From: Tabrizicola sp. TH137 | GTDB lineage: Bacteria; Pseudomonadota; Alphaproteobacteria; Rhodobacterales; Rhodobacteraceae | Reading direction: 5' to 3' | DNA: 64,000 nt | NCBI RefSeq assembly: GCF_002855575.1 | Contig: NZ_PKRQ01000001.1 | Location: forward strand, 124,001-188,000 | In this document: positions 17,566-26,078 of the stretch, piece by piece | How positions within the stretch are numbered: the first letter of the stretch is position 1 | How the letters are laid out: the number at the start of each line of letters is the position of its first letter | Program-made: the position numbers and the translations under genes | Notes under the pieces: model-generated | The model's database searches: none | Told to the model about the DNA's origin: nothing | The model's input: the letters and a program-made list of their open reading frames with translations, nothing else

Positions 17566-19155
17566 TCAGGCGTTCAGCCAGCACTTGGCGAGTGCGCGAC
17601 CGTTCATCAGTTCCCCGTTCGGGTCGGGGGCCCAGCCGCCCACTTCTTCGCGCTTGGCTTCGACGAAGTCGTTGAACATCGGGCAGATCAGGCCGCCTTC
17701 ATCGCGCAGGATATTGGCCATTTCCGTGTACATCGCCTTGCGCTTGACCTGATCCAGTTCCGCACGCGCCGCGATGAGCAGTTCGTCGAAACGGGCGTTC
17801 TTGAACTTGGTGTCGTTCCAGTCGGCGGTGGACAGGTAGGCCGTCGAATACATCTGGTCCTGCACCGGACGCCCGCCCCAGTAAGAGGCGCAGAAGGGTT
17901 CGACGTTCCAGACGTTGGACCAGTAGCCGTCATCGGGTTCGACTTTCACCTCCAGCGGGATGCCCGCCGCAGCGGCAGATTGCTGGAAGAGTTGCGCCGC
18001 CTCCACCGCACCGGGGAAGGCACCCGGCGCCGTGCGCAGGATGATCGGGCTGCCGTCATGGCCCGAAGCCTTGTAGAGTTCGGCCGCAGCGGCGGCATCG
18101 TATTCGCGCTGGGGGATGGAGTCGTCGAACAACGGATAGGCCGCGTTGATCGGGAAGTCGTTCCCGCGCGAGCCGTAGCCGCCGAGGATCTTGTCCACCA
18201 TCTCCTGCCGGTTGATCGCCAGTTTCAACGCATTGCGAAGGTCCTTGTTGTCGAAGGGTGCCTTGTCACAATGCATGATGAAGACATAGTGGCCACGGCC
18301 CGCCACATGCTCGATCGAGATGCCCGGAACGCCCTTGAGCAGTTCGATGATCTTCGGGTCGACCCGGTTGATCATGTGCACCTGACCGGCCTGAAGGGCC
18401 GCCGTCCGCGCCGTGTTGTCGTTGATCACAAGGATTTCGACCTGATCGGCATGGCCCATGCTGCTGTCGAAATAGTTCGCGTGGCGTTCGAAGACATGAC
18501 GCACGCCCGGCTCGTTCGCGACGACCTTGTAGGGACCGGCGCCGATGCCTGCGGCGGGATTGTCCACGCCACCGCCCGGCTGGATCACGAGGTGATAATC
18601 CGCCATCAGGAAGGGAAGGTCGGCATTGCCGGAGGCCAGCGTCAGGGTCACCATGTCACCCTCGGCCTTCATGTCCGAAATGCCCTGAACAATGCCAAGC
18701 GCACCGGACTGCGACTTCTCGTCGGTATGCCGCTTCAGCGTGGCAACCACGTCCTCGGCCGTCACGGTCTTGCCGTCGTGGAACTCCACACCGGCGCGGA
18801 TCTTGAACTTCCATTCCGTCGCATCGGCATTGGCGCTGATCTCTTCGGCAATGCGATAGTCGATCTCACCCTTGGCGTTCACATCAACCAGCATCTCGCC
18901 CCAGGTCATGTTGACCATGAAGGGCACTTCCGAAGCAGCCAGCGCAGGGTCGAGCGAGTTGGTGGATTCCCCGCCCGCCATCCCGGCCCGCAGCACGCCA
19001 CCCTTCACGGGCTCCTGCGCGCGGGCGACAGAGGCGAGCAGCGTGTTCGCCATCGCCGCAGAAATCCCCAGCGCCGAGGCGCGTCCCACGAATTCGCGGC
19101 GGCTCATGAGGCCGCGCGCCGCGCGCTTCAGCAGATGGTCGAATTCAGAGTTCAT
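17566..19155 (-). CDS. ABC transporter substrate-binding protein, peptide/opine type, Tat-exported
   Basis: A 529-residue periplasmic SBP of family 5 (DppA-like). The N-terminus carries SRREFVGRASALGIS, a twin-arginine signal ending near ARAQ. Family landmarks follow: WKFKIRAGVEFHDGKTVTAEDVV, then a Gly-rich GAGPYKV and ALKLAINRQEMV. GGGVDNP and FCASYWGGRPV are in ligand-lobe regions. The true start is the ATG at 19155, with GGGAGA about 9 bases upstream; the longer open frame has no support. It heads the transporter operon; CocE-like gene upstream, 121 bp gap with a palindrome. The ligand is unknown; quaternary amines, opines and peptides are all possible. Confidence 0.92.
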   Translation of the reverse strand: MNSEFDHLLKRAARGLMSRREFVGRASALGISAAMANTLLASVARAQEPVKGGVLRAGMAGGESTNSLDPALAASEVPFMVNMTWGEMLVDVNAKGEIDYRIAEEISANADATEWKFKIRAGVEFHDGKTVTAEDVVATLKRHTDEKSQSGALGIVQGISDMKAEGDMVTLTLASGNADLPFLMADYHLVIQPGGGVDNPAAGIGAGPYKVVANEPGVRHVFERHANYFDSSMGHADQVEILVINDNTARTAALQAGQVHMINRVDPKIIELLKGVPGISIEHVAGRGHYVFIMHCDKAPFDNKDLRNALKLAINRQEMVDKILGGYGSRGNDFPINAAYPLFDDSIPQREYDAAAAAELYKASGHDGSPIILRTAPGAFPGAVEAAQLFQQSAAAAGIPLEVKVEPDDGYWSNVWNVEPFCASYWGGRPVQDQMYSTAYLSTADWNDTKFKNARFDELLIAARAELDQVKRKAMYTEMANILRDEGGLICPMFNDFVEAKREEVGGWAPDPNGELMNGRALAKCWLNA

Positions 19156-19205
19156 CCCAGTGGTCTCCCTGTTGGCGGCCCGCCTGTCCGGCGTGCCATT
19201 TTTGT

Positions 19206-19219
19206 TGATTGCCCAATCA
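19206..19219. promoter_or_regulatory. Palindrome upstream of the SBP gene (possible operator)
   Basis: TGATTG-CC-CAATCA, a perfect 6-bp inverted repeat 51 bp before the SBP start codon, in the 121 bp gap after the CocE-like gene. Its position suits an operator. No regulator is encoded next to it, so its ligand protein is unknown. Confidence 0.3.
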
Positions 19220-19276
19220 GTAACCCGCGAATCTGGCCCGGGGCAAAGGTTTTTTCCCATGCGAAGGTCACGAATT

Positions 19277-21274
19277 TCACACGAAACGGCGCGGGACGCT
19301 GTCATCCCATGCCCGTTCGAAGACCAGAACCTCGCCTTCCCAGGCCCGCAGCACCGCCTTGTGCCTCAGTTCCGTCGCGCTTCCGGTCATCTCCGCCTCG
19401 GCGCGGGTGCGCACCGACCAGTCTCCCCGCGACAGGCGCTGCTCCCAGACATGCACCGCCTTGGCCGACAGCGGATCGTCGGGTCGTATCTCCCACCGCT
19501 CGCTCATCGTCTCGCCGCTGCACAGGCCATGGGTCAGGTTTTCGGCATCGCCCAGGTCATCCTCGACCACCAGCGCGACGGTCCCAGCGATGAGATCTTC
19601 TTCGATGAAGCGTCGCGCCCGGCCGGTCCGGATCACACGATGCTTCCACGGGGCGGCATGTTCGGCGGGCGGCGGGGTCCACTCATTCACGCTGCCCGCA
19701 TGAACCGGCAGGGTCAGGCTGCCCCCGGTCACCGTCAAGCAACCCGCTTCCGGCGACGGCCAGACGAAAGGCCAATAGCTGTTTGAAAGCGCAAGCCGCA
19801 GCCGGTGCCCCGGCGCAAGGCGATAGGCCATCTGGTCCAGTGTGACCACGACCTCCGTCACCTCGCCCGGCACCATTGGCGCCGGTTTCTCCCGACTGTC
19901 GCGATGGCAGAGGTTGAGCATGCCATGTGCAATTCTCACCGAAGCCCCGTCAGGGGCCACATCGCAGAGGCGCGCCACGACGAAGCCAAGCGGTTTGTCC
20001 GAAGCAAGCCGCAGCCGCAGTTCCGCCGCCCCCAGCAGGTCCAGCGCCTCGCTCAACACCTCGCCGTCGAAGCAGAGGGACAGCGCATCATCCTCGCGCT
20101 GATCGCCCGGCATTTCGGCATTCAGACCCATCGGGAAGAACTCTCCCGCCTTCAGGCCAAGATGCTGCGCTGTGGCGATCCGCGCCGTAAAGGCGGACCC
20201 CTCTCCGCCCAGCCGCCCCTCTGCCCCCAAGGCAAGCCGCCGAGGGGCAACACGCTGCGACGGCCAGTCTGCCTCGGCCACCCAGTGACCCGGCCGCTCC
20301 TTCGCACTCGCGTCGGGCGGTGCGGAATGCATCATCCAGACACGATAGGCGGGGTCATCGCCGGCCCCGTTCTCGATCCCTTTCAGCCAGCGATCCCACC
20401 AGCGCACCGCCAGTTGCAGGAACCCAACTTGCGGCCCCGGCACTGCGGTATGCGGATACTGATGCACCCACGGCCCCACGATCCCCTTGCAGGGTGCAGG
20501 CACGTTCTCGACCAGATGCGCCACGGTATTCATGTAATTGTCGGCCCAGCCCCCCCAGATCAGCACCGGGGTCTGCATGCGGGCATAATCCTCGCCCACC
20601 GAACCGTGCTTCCAATAGGCCCCACGCTCCTGAAGGGCGGCCCAGCGCGGAGCAAGCCACGGCTCCGCTGCAAGCCGTTCCATCCACATTTCCCGCCAGT
20701 CAGGCCGAAGCAAAGGGTCCGGCGGGCGTGAGGAGAAGGACAGCATGACCGCGCCCCAGCCGAAATTCTCGCCCAGCAGGCAGCCGCCCTTGAAATGGAT
20801 GTCGTCGGCAAAACGGTCGGTCGTGGAACAGACCGAAATCACCGCCTTCAAGGCGGGCGGCTGGTTGAAGGCCGCTTGCAGGCAGTTGAAGCCGCCCCAT
20901 GATTTGCCCATCATCCCCACCGCACCGCTGCACCAGGCTTGGCGCGACAGCCAGTCGATGACGGCGACCGCATCCTCCATTTCGGATTGGGTGTATTCGT
21001 CGGACATCAGCCCTTCGCTGTCGCCGTTCCCGCGCATGTCCACCCTGACGCAGGCATAACCATGGCCGGCCACGTAGGGATGCATCATCTCGTCCCTTGG
21101 AAGGGTTCCGTCGCGCTTGCGATAGGGGATGTATTCAAGAACCGCCGGCACCGGACGCGTCAAGGCATCCTCTGGCATCCAGACCCGCGCCGACAGGCGG
21201 CAACCATCGGGCATCACGATCCCCATGTCCTCGTCCTCGATGATCGGGCAGGGAAGATCATTGCGGATGGTCAT
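19277..21274 (-). CDS. CocE/NonD family hydrolase (X-Pro dipeptidyl-peptidase S15-like)
   Basis: A 665-residue serine hydrolase. The first half is the alpha/beta-hydrolase with GKSWGGF (nucleophile serine) and VRVDMRGNGDSEG. The C-terminal part from about residue 320 is the jelly-roll domain typical of CocE and alpha-amino-acid ester hydrolases (LSNSYWPFVWPSPEAG). It cleaves esters or amides of acyl/amino-acid type. No signal peptide is seen. The ATG at 21274 is chosen over upstream starts because GGAG lies 8 bases upstream. It lies directly upstream of the ABC operon on the same strand, so it probably processes the imported compound; this is inference. Confidence 0.88.
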   Translation of the reverse strand: MTIRNDLPCPIIEDEDMGIVMPDGCRLSARVWMPEDALTRPVPAVLEYIPYRKRDGTLPRDEMMHPYVAGHGYACVRVDMRGNGDSEGLMSDEYTQSEMEDAVAVIDWLSRQAWCSGAVGMMGKSWGGFNCLQAAFNQPPALKAVISVCSTTDRFADDIHFKGGCLLGENFGWGAVMLSFSSRPPDPLLRPDWREMWMERLAAEPWLAPRWAALQERGAYWKHGSVGEDYARMQTPVLIWGGWADNYMNTVAHLVENVPAPCKGIVGPWVHQYPHTAVPGPQVGFLQLAVRWWDRWLKGIENGAGDDPAYRVWMMHSAPPDASAKERPGHWVAEADWPSQRVAPRRLALGAEGRLGGEGSAFTARIATAQHLGLKAGEFFPMGLNAEMPGDQREDDALSLCFDGEVLSEALDLLGAAELRLRLASDKPLGFVVARLCDVAPDGASVRIAHGMLNLCHRDSREKPAPMVPGEVTEVVVTLDQMAYRLAPGHRLRLALSNSYWPFVWPSPEAGCLTVTGGSLTLPVHAGSVNEWTPPPAEHAAPWKHRVIRTGRARRFIEEDLIAGTVALVVEDDLGDAENLTHGLCSGETMSERWEIRPDDPLSAKAVHVWEQRLSRGDWSVRTRAEAEMTGSATELRHKAVLRAWEGEVLVFERAWDDSVPRRFV

Positions 21275-21452
21275 GCGGGCACTCCGACCTTTTTCCGGCA
21301 TCTGACGACAGGCAGGTCCGGAATCGCTGCCGGTTCGCGGCGGATGGAGGTCGGAACGCGACATGGCCGCCCGAAACCGGCGCAGCCTCCCGCGCGGCGA
21401 CCTGCTATCCTGCGCGCAGCGACGGCACCGTGACCCATCAGGAAATGCCCCC

Positions 21453-21761
21453 ATGCCCGACATGTCCGACCGCATCGAAGTGCGGAACATCGCCTCGCCG
21501 CAGCATGTCACCCGCGTTGACCGGGCGAAGTACGAGGCGATGCGGCACGCCCTTCTTGCCGTGCTGCCCGACACGGCCCCCGGCCCCACCGTGGCCGAGG
21601 CGCAGGCCGCCCTTCTGCCCCATCTGGATGCGATGCTCTTTCCGGATGGGGCAAAGGCGGGATGGTGGATGAAATGCGTGCAACTCGACCTCGAGGCGCG
21701 CGGAGTCATCGCCCAGGGGCCGAAACCGCCGGTCCGACTGCACCGGGTGACGACCGCCTGA
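21453..21761 (+). CDS. DUF6958-like small protein
   Basis: A 102-residue protein (MPDMSDRIEVRNIASP...). It has a central basic segment RVDRAKYEAMRHALLAVLP, a Gly-Trp motif GAKAGWWMKCVQLDLEARGVI and a basic end. This looks like a winged-helix-like domain that I associate with DUF6958; no function is known. AGGAAA 9 bases upstream supports the ATG at 21453. It is divergent from the CocE-like gene and ends 95 bp before the choline-sulfatase. I am fairly sure it is real but not of the family name. Confidence 0.65.
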   Translation: MPDMSDRIEVRNIASPQHVTRVDRAKYEAMRHALLAVLPDTAPGPTVAEAQAALLPHLDAMLFPDGAKAGWWMKCVQLDLEARGVIAQGPKPPVRLHRVTTA

Positions 21762-21856
21762 ATGTCGGCTGAGGGCGGCTACAGGACGCATCCCCCCTAT
21801 CTCGCTCCCGGCCCCTCGCCTAACCTCCGGCCAGCACAGCCAGACCGGAGCCTGCC

Positions 21857-23365
21857 ATGACCACGCGCCCCAACATCTTGATCCTCATGGTTGACCAGTT
21901 GACCGGGACGCTCTTCCCCGATGGCCCGGCCCCCTTCCTGCACGCGCCGAACCTGCGGAAACTTGCGCAGCGCTCCGTCCGCTTTGCCAACAGCTACACG
22001 CCGTCGCCCCTCTGTGCCCCGGCCCGCGCGGCCTTCATGTCGGGGGCCTTGCCGCGCCGGACCCGCGTCTATGACAATGCTGCCGAATTCGCCTCGGACA
22101 TTCCCACCTATGCCCATCATCTGCGCCGCGCCGGGTATCAGACGGCGCTGTCGGGCAAGATGCATTTCGTCGGGCCCGATCAGTTGCACGGCTTCGAGGA
22201 ACGGCTCACCACCGACATATATCCTGCCGATTTCGGCTGGACGCCGGACTATCGCAAGCCGGGAGAACGGATCGACTGGTGGTATCACAACCTCGGCTCC
22301 GTCACCGGGGCGGGGGTGGCCGAGATCACGAACCAGTTGGAATATGACGACGACGTTGCCTTCCAGGCGGTGCAGAAACTCTACGACCTCTCGCGCGGGC
22401 ACGACCCGCGCCCCTGGTGCCTGACCGTCAGCTTTACCCATCCGCATGATCCCTTCGTTGCGCGGCGGAAGTTCTGGGACCTTTACGAAGGCGCGGCGGA
22501 ACTCGAACCGCCGCAGCCGATCCCCTACGAGGATCAGGACCCTCATTCGCGGCGCCTGATGGATGCCTGCGACTGGCGGGCCTTCGACATCACCGACACC
22601 CATATCCGCCGCGCCCGTCAGGGCTATTTCGCAAACATCTCCTATGTCGATGCCAAGATCGGCGAGATTCTCGACACGCTGGAGGCGACACGGCAGGAGG
22701 CGATCATCCTCTTCCTGTCGGATCATGGCGAGATGCTGGGTGACCGGGGTCTGTGGTTCAAGATGAACTTCTTCGAAGGCTCCGCCCGCGTGCCGCTGAT
22801 GATCTCGGCCCCCGGCCTTGACCCCCGGCTGATCGAGACACCCGTCTCGACCATTGACGTGACGCCCAGTTTGGGCGCGCTGGCGGGTATCGACATGGCC
22901 GAAATCCTGCCCTGGACGGATGGCGAAAGTCTGGTCCCCTTGGCCCAGGGAACCCCGCGCCAAAGCCCCGTCGCCATGGAATATGCCGCCGAAGGCACCG
23001 TCACGCCCATGGTCTGCCTGCGGGAAGGGGCATGGAAATACATCCACTGCCCTGCCGATCCCGACATGCTGTTCAACCTTGCGGAGGACCCGCAGGAACG
23101 CAGGAACCTCGCCGCCGATCCCGCCCATGCCGAAACCCTCGCCACCTTCCGCGCCAAGGCCGATGCCCGCTGGGACCTTGCCGCCTACGATGCCGCGGTG
23201 CGCGAAAGCCAGGCCCGCCGATGGGTCGTGTATGAGGCGCTGAGGAATGGCGCCTATTTCCCCTGGGATCACCAGCCGCTGCGCGCCGCGTCCGAACGCT
23301 ATATGCGCAACCACATGGACCTGAACGTGCTGGAGGAAAGCAAGCGCTTCCCGCGCGGAGAATGA
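21857..23365 (+). CDS. betC: Choline-sulfatase
   Basis: A 502-residue sulfatase that hydrolyses choline-O-sulfate to choline and sulfate. PNILILMVDQLTGTLFPD holds the metal aspartates. The formylglycine motif is CAPAR (within PLCAPARAAFMSG), with the modified cysteine intact. TALSGKMHFVGPDQLHGFEER, TDIYPADFGWTPDY and IDWWYHNLGSVTG are close to known rhizobial BetC. The BetC-specific C-terminal tail ending in NVLEESKRFPRG is complete. No signal peptide is seen, so it is cytoplasmic as in rhizobia. It stands alone here rather than in a betICBA operon and is convergent with the choline-dehydrogenase-like gene, whose substrate it would supply. Confidence 0.92.
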   Translation: MTTRPNILILMVDQLTGTLFPDGPAPFLHAPNLRKLAQRSVRFANSYTPSPLCAPARAAFMSGALPRRTRVYDNAAEFASDIPTYAHHLRRAGYQTALSGKMHFVGPDQLHGFEERLTTDIYPADFGWTPDYRKPGERIDWWYHNLGSVTGAGVAEITNQLEYDDDVAFQAVQKLYDLSRGHDPRPWCLTVSFTHPHDPFVARRKFWDLYEGAAELEPPQPIPYEDQDPHSRRLMDACDWRAFDITDTHIRRARQGYFANISYVDAKIGEILDTLEATRQEAIILFLSDHGEMLGDRGLWFKMNFFEGSARVPLMISAPGLDPRLIETPVSTIDVTPSLGALAGIDMAEILPWTDGESLVPLAQGTPRQSPVAMEYAAEGTVTPMVCLREGAWKYIHCPADPDMLFNLAEDPQERRNLAADPAHAETLATFRAKADARWDLAAYDAAVRESQARRWVVYEALRNGAYFPWDHQPLRAASERYMRNHMDLNVLEESKRFPRGE

Positions 23366-23472
23366 CCGGGCGCCTTACCGGCCCAGATGGAAAGACGAGT
23401 GTTTGGGCCAAGATGAAGACCAAGCGGCCCCTTCATCTTGGCAAAAATACTCAACTGAACGGCCTTAGTCCG

Positions 23473-23554
23473 CGCCCCACGCCTGGCTGGGGCGACCGGC
23501 CACGGCTTGCCGTGGCAACGCCGTCGAAGGGGGTTCGATGCCCCCATCGACGGC
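23473..23554. other. Three consecutive perfect hairpins between convergent genes
   Basis: Stem 1 is CGCCCCA (23473-23479) / TGGGGCG (23488-23494). Stem 2 is GCCACGGC (23499-23506) / GCCGTGGC (23509-23516). Stem 3 is GCCGTCGA (23520-23527) / TCGACGGC (23547-23554) with an inner GGGGG/CCCCC stem and 7-base loop TTCGATG. They fill the gap between betC (end 23365) and the GMC gene (end 23569). A bidirectional terminator, a structured RNA or a mobile-repeat remnant are all possible. The preceding 23366-23460 part shows only a degenerate CATCTTGGC.AAAATACTC stretch. Confidence 0.6.
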
Positions 23555-23568
23555 ACCCCCGCAAAGGA

Positions 23569-25188
23569 TCAGCGCGCGTCGGCCAGCACCAGCTCTGCGC
23601 CCTTCCATCCCAGCATCATCGCGGGCGCGTTGGTGTTGCCCGCGATGAGGTTGGGGAAGCTGGAGGCGTCGATCACCCGCAAGCCCGCCACGCCATGCAC
23701 CCGCAGCCGCGCATCCGCCACGCTGGTCGCCGCATCCGGCCCCATCCGGCAGGTGCAGGACGGGTGATAGACAGTGCCGGACCGCTTGCGGAAATCCTCG
23801 ATCAGCGCCTCATCCGTCGTCACCTCCGGCCCCGGACGCAGTTCTTCGGCGATCAGGCGGGCCAAAGGCGGCTGCGCCGCTAGATGGCGCAGATACTTCA
23901 CCGCCAGCAGCATTTCCTGCACGTCATGGTCGGTGGAAAAGGCATTGGCAGTGATCACCGGATGGCGGAACGGATCGGGCGATCCGATGCGGATATGGCC
24001 CCGGCTGGTCGGGCGGCAATTCGACAGGCCAAGCGACATGCCGGGAAAAGGATCGGGCGTCAGGATCGGCCGCTCCCCTTCCCGCGGGATGAGGGTGGAG
24101 AAGGCCTGCATGTATAGCTGCATGTTGGGGCGTGCGAGGTCGGGCGACGTGCGGAAGAAGCCCCCCGCATGGTTGATCGACTTGGCCAGCGGCCCCGACC
24201 CTGCCAGCACATATTTCATCCCGGCGATCAGCTTGCCCCACCACGGGCGGAGTTCGTCGTTATAGGTGGGAACGCGCATCTTCCAGGTGTAGTTGATGCC
24301 CTGATGATCGCTCAGATGATCGCCCACATTGGGGTTGTCGCGCAGGACGGGGATTCCCAGGCCTTGCAGCAAGGCGCCCGGCCCGATCCCCGACAGTTGC
24401 AGCAGTTGCGGCGAGTTGATCGCCCCCCCGGACAGGATCACCTCGGCCTTGGCGCGCAGGGTGCGGGTCTGCCCGCCCTGCACATAGTCCACGCCCACGG
24501 CGCGGCCCTCCTCGATGATGACCCGCGTCACCATCGCCCCGGTGATCACCCGGCAGTTCGGTCGCTTCATCGCCGGGCGCAGGAAGGCGCGCGCCGCGGA
24601 ATTGCGCCGCGCCTTGTGGATGGTCATCTGGTAGATGCCCGCCCCTTCCTGGCTGCCCCCGTTGAAATCGGGATTGTGCGGCAGGCCGGCGCTTTCGCAG
24701 GCGGCAACGTAATCCTTCACCAGAGGATGCAGCCCCTTGCGATTGGCGGACACGAAGAGGGGGCCGCCCTTGCCGCGCCAATCATCGCCGCCCGCCTCGG
24801 TATCCTCCATGGCCTTGTAAGCGGACAGCACATCGTTCCAGCCCCAGCCGGGATTGCCTGCCGCCTCCCATTCCTCGTAATCCGCGCGGTGACCGCGGAT
24901 ATAGACCATGGCATTGATGCTGGACGATCCGCCCAGAACCTTGCCGCGCGGCCAGTGGTCGCGCTGCCCGGCAAGGCCGGGATCAGGTTCGGTCTTGTAG
25001 AGCCAGTTCACCGCAGGGTCGTAGAACAGCTTGCCATAGCCCAGAGGCAGCATCACGAAGAAGCGCCGGTCGGTCCCGCCTGCCTCCAGCACCGTCACCC
25101 GATGCCTGCCGCTCGCGGTCAGCCGGTCGGCCAGCACGCAGCCCGCCGATCCTGCCCCCACGATGATGTAATCCGTCTCATTGCCCAT
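23569..25188 (-). CDS. GMC-family oxidoreductase, choline dehydrogenase-like
   Basis: A 539-residue flavoprotein. The FAD dinucleotide motif [13 protein letters not shown] starts at about residue 11, [20 protein letters not shown] is the GMC signature 1 and [17 protein letters not shown] signature 2. The C-terminal [11 protein letters not shown] carries the catalytic histidine, and [17 protein letters not shown] ends the fold. The closest well-known relatives are choline and alcohol dehydrogenases. Next to choline-sulfatase and downstream of the carnitine genes, oxidation of choline to betaine aldehyde is the best guess. No betB is in the window. The gap to the caiD-like gene is 86 bp, so it may be the last gene of that transcript. 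Confidence 0.85.
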   Translation of the reverse strand: MGNETDYIIVGAGSAGCVLADRLTASGRHRVTVLEAGGTDRRFFVMLPLGYGKLFYDPAVNWLYKTEPDPGLAGQRDHWPRGKVLGGSSSINAMVYIRGHRADYEEWEAAGNPGWGWNDVLSAYKAMEDTEAGGDDWRGKGGPLFVSANRKGLHPLVKDYVAACESAGLPHNPDFNGGSQEGAGIYQMTIHKARRNSAARAFLRPAMKRPNCRVITGAMVTRVIIEEGRAVGVDYVQGGQTRTLRAKAEVILSGGAINSPQLLQLSGIGPGALLQGLGIPVLRDNPNVGDHLSDHQGINYTWKMRVPTYNDELRPWWGKLIAGMKYVLAGSGPLAKSINHAGGFFRTSPDLARPNMQLYMQAFSTLIPREGERPILTPDPFPGMSLGLSNCRPTSRGHIRIGSPDPFRHPVITANAFSTDHDVQEMLLAVKYLRHLAAQPPLARLIAEELRPGPEVTTDEALIEDFRKRSGTVYHPSCTCRMGPDAATSVADARLRVHGVAGLRVIDASSFPNLIAGNTNAPAMMLGWKGAELVLADAR

Positions 25189-25274
25189 GATGGCCCACCT
25201 CTGCTTGCGGCGGAGCCTAGCGCCACATCATGGGGCGGCGTGACAGACAGCGACAGGAAACTGTCGTTTCCGTG

Positions 25275-26078
25275 TTACTTGCCTTTCCAGACGGGATCGC
25301 GCTTCTCGGCGAAGGCGCGGGCCCCTTCGAGCTGATCCTCGCTGGAATAGAGCCTGTCCACCGTCGCCAACTGCCGCTTGGTGATCCGGTTCAGCGCATC
25401 CTGAAAGCGCAGCGCCTCAGCCTCGCGCACCACTTCCTTGATCGCGGCATAGACGAGTGGCGGCCCGCTTTCCAGCAGCCGGGCAAGTTCCCATGCCTTG
25501 GGCAGCAGGTCTTCGGAGGTGGTGATTTCTTTCAGGATGCCCCAGCGCAGCGCCTCTTCGGCGTCGAACCAGCGCCCGGTCAGCAGCAGGTCCATGGCGA
25601 CATGATAGGGGATGCGCTTGGGCAGCTTGATTGAGGCCGCATCGGCCACCGTGCCCGACCGGATTTCCGGCAAGGCAAAGGTCGCGTTGGCGGAGGCAAG
25701 GATCAGGTCGCAGGACAGCGCCAGTTCAAGCCCGCCCCCGCAGCAGATGCCGTTGACGGCACAGATCACCGGCTTGTTCAGGTTCGGCAGTTCCTGCAAA
25801 CCGCCAAAGCCCCCCACGCCGTAATCGCCATCCACCGCATCGCCTGCGGCAGCGGCCTTCAGGTCCCAGCCGGGGCAGAAGAACTTGTCCCCTTCGGCCC
25901 GCAGGATGGCGACGCGCAAGCTGTCATCATCGCGGAAGTCGCGGAAGGTCAGGCCCATGATCCGGCTGGTGGCGAGGTCGATGGCATTGGCCTTGGGCCG
26001 ATCCAGCGTCACCTCCAGCACCGCGCCCTCGCGCCGGGTCCGGATCGGGCCTTCGGTCCGCATCTGCATGCCGCTCAT
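25275..26078 (-). CDS. caiD: Crotonobetainyl-CoA hydratase / carnitinyl-CoA dehydratase
   Basis: A 267-residue crotonase-fold enzyme interconverting crotonobetainyl-CoA and L-carnitinyl-CoA. It shares distinctive blocks with E. coli CaiD: LDRPKANAID near the N-terminus, FF.GWDLKAAA, NGICCGGGLELAL (oxyanion hole), FALPE.R.G.V.D, EEALRWGI and the terminal AFAEKRDPVWKGK. The match at the C-terminus is striking. Its ATG overlaps the stop of the NDP-forming acyl-CoA synthetase (ATGA), so the two are coupled. In this cluster it would hydrate crotonobetainyl-CoA made by the acyl-CoA dehydrogenase. Confidence 0.88.
   Translation of the reverse strand: MSGMQMRTEGPIRTRREGAVLEVTLDRPKANAIDLATSRIMGLTFRDFRDDDSLRVAILRAEGDKFFCPGWDLKAAAAGDAVDGDYGVGGFGGLQELPNLNKPVICAVNGICCGGGLELALSCDLILASANATFALPEIRSGTVADAASIKLPKRIPYHVAMDLLLTGRWFDAEEALRWGILKEITTSEDLLPKAWELARLLESGPPLVYAAIKEVVREAEALRFQDALNRITKRQLATVDRLYSSEDQLEGARAFAEKRDPVWKGK

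Noticed and set aside
16603-19593. A 996-codon plus-strand frame antisense to the transporter
   Set aside because: It is a shadow of dppB-like and SBP genes, which have full motifs, ribosome sites and operon overlaps on the other strand.
23520-23554. tRNA T-arm (GGGGGTTCGATGCCCCC)
   Set aside because: No acceptor, D or anticodon arms could be built around it, and the stem is far too long; it is a plain hairpin.
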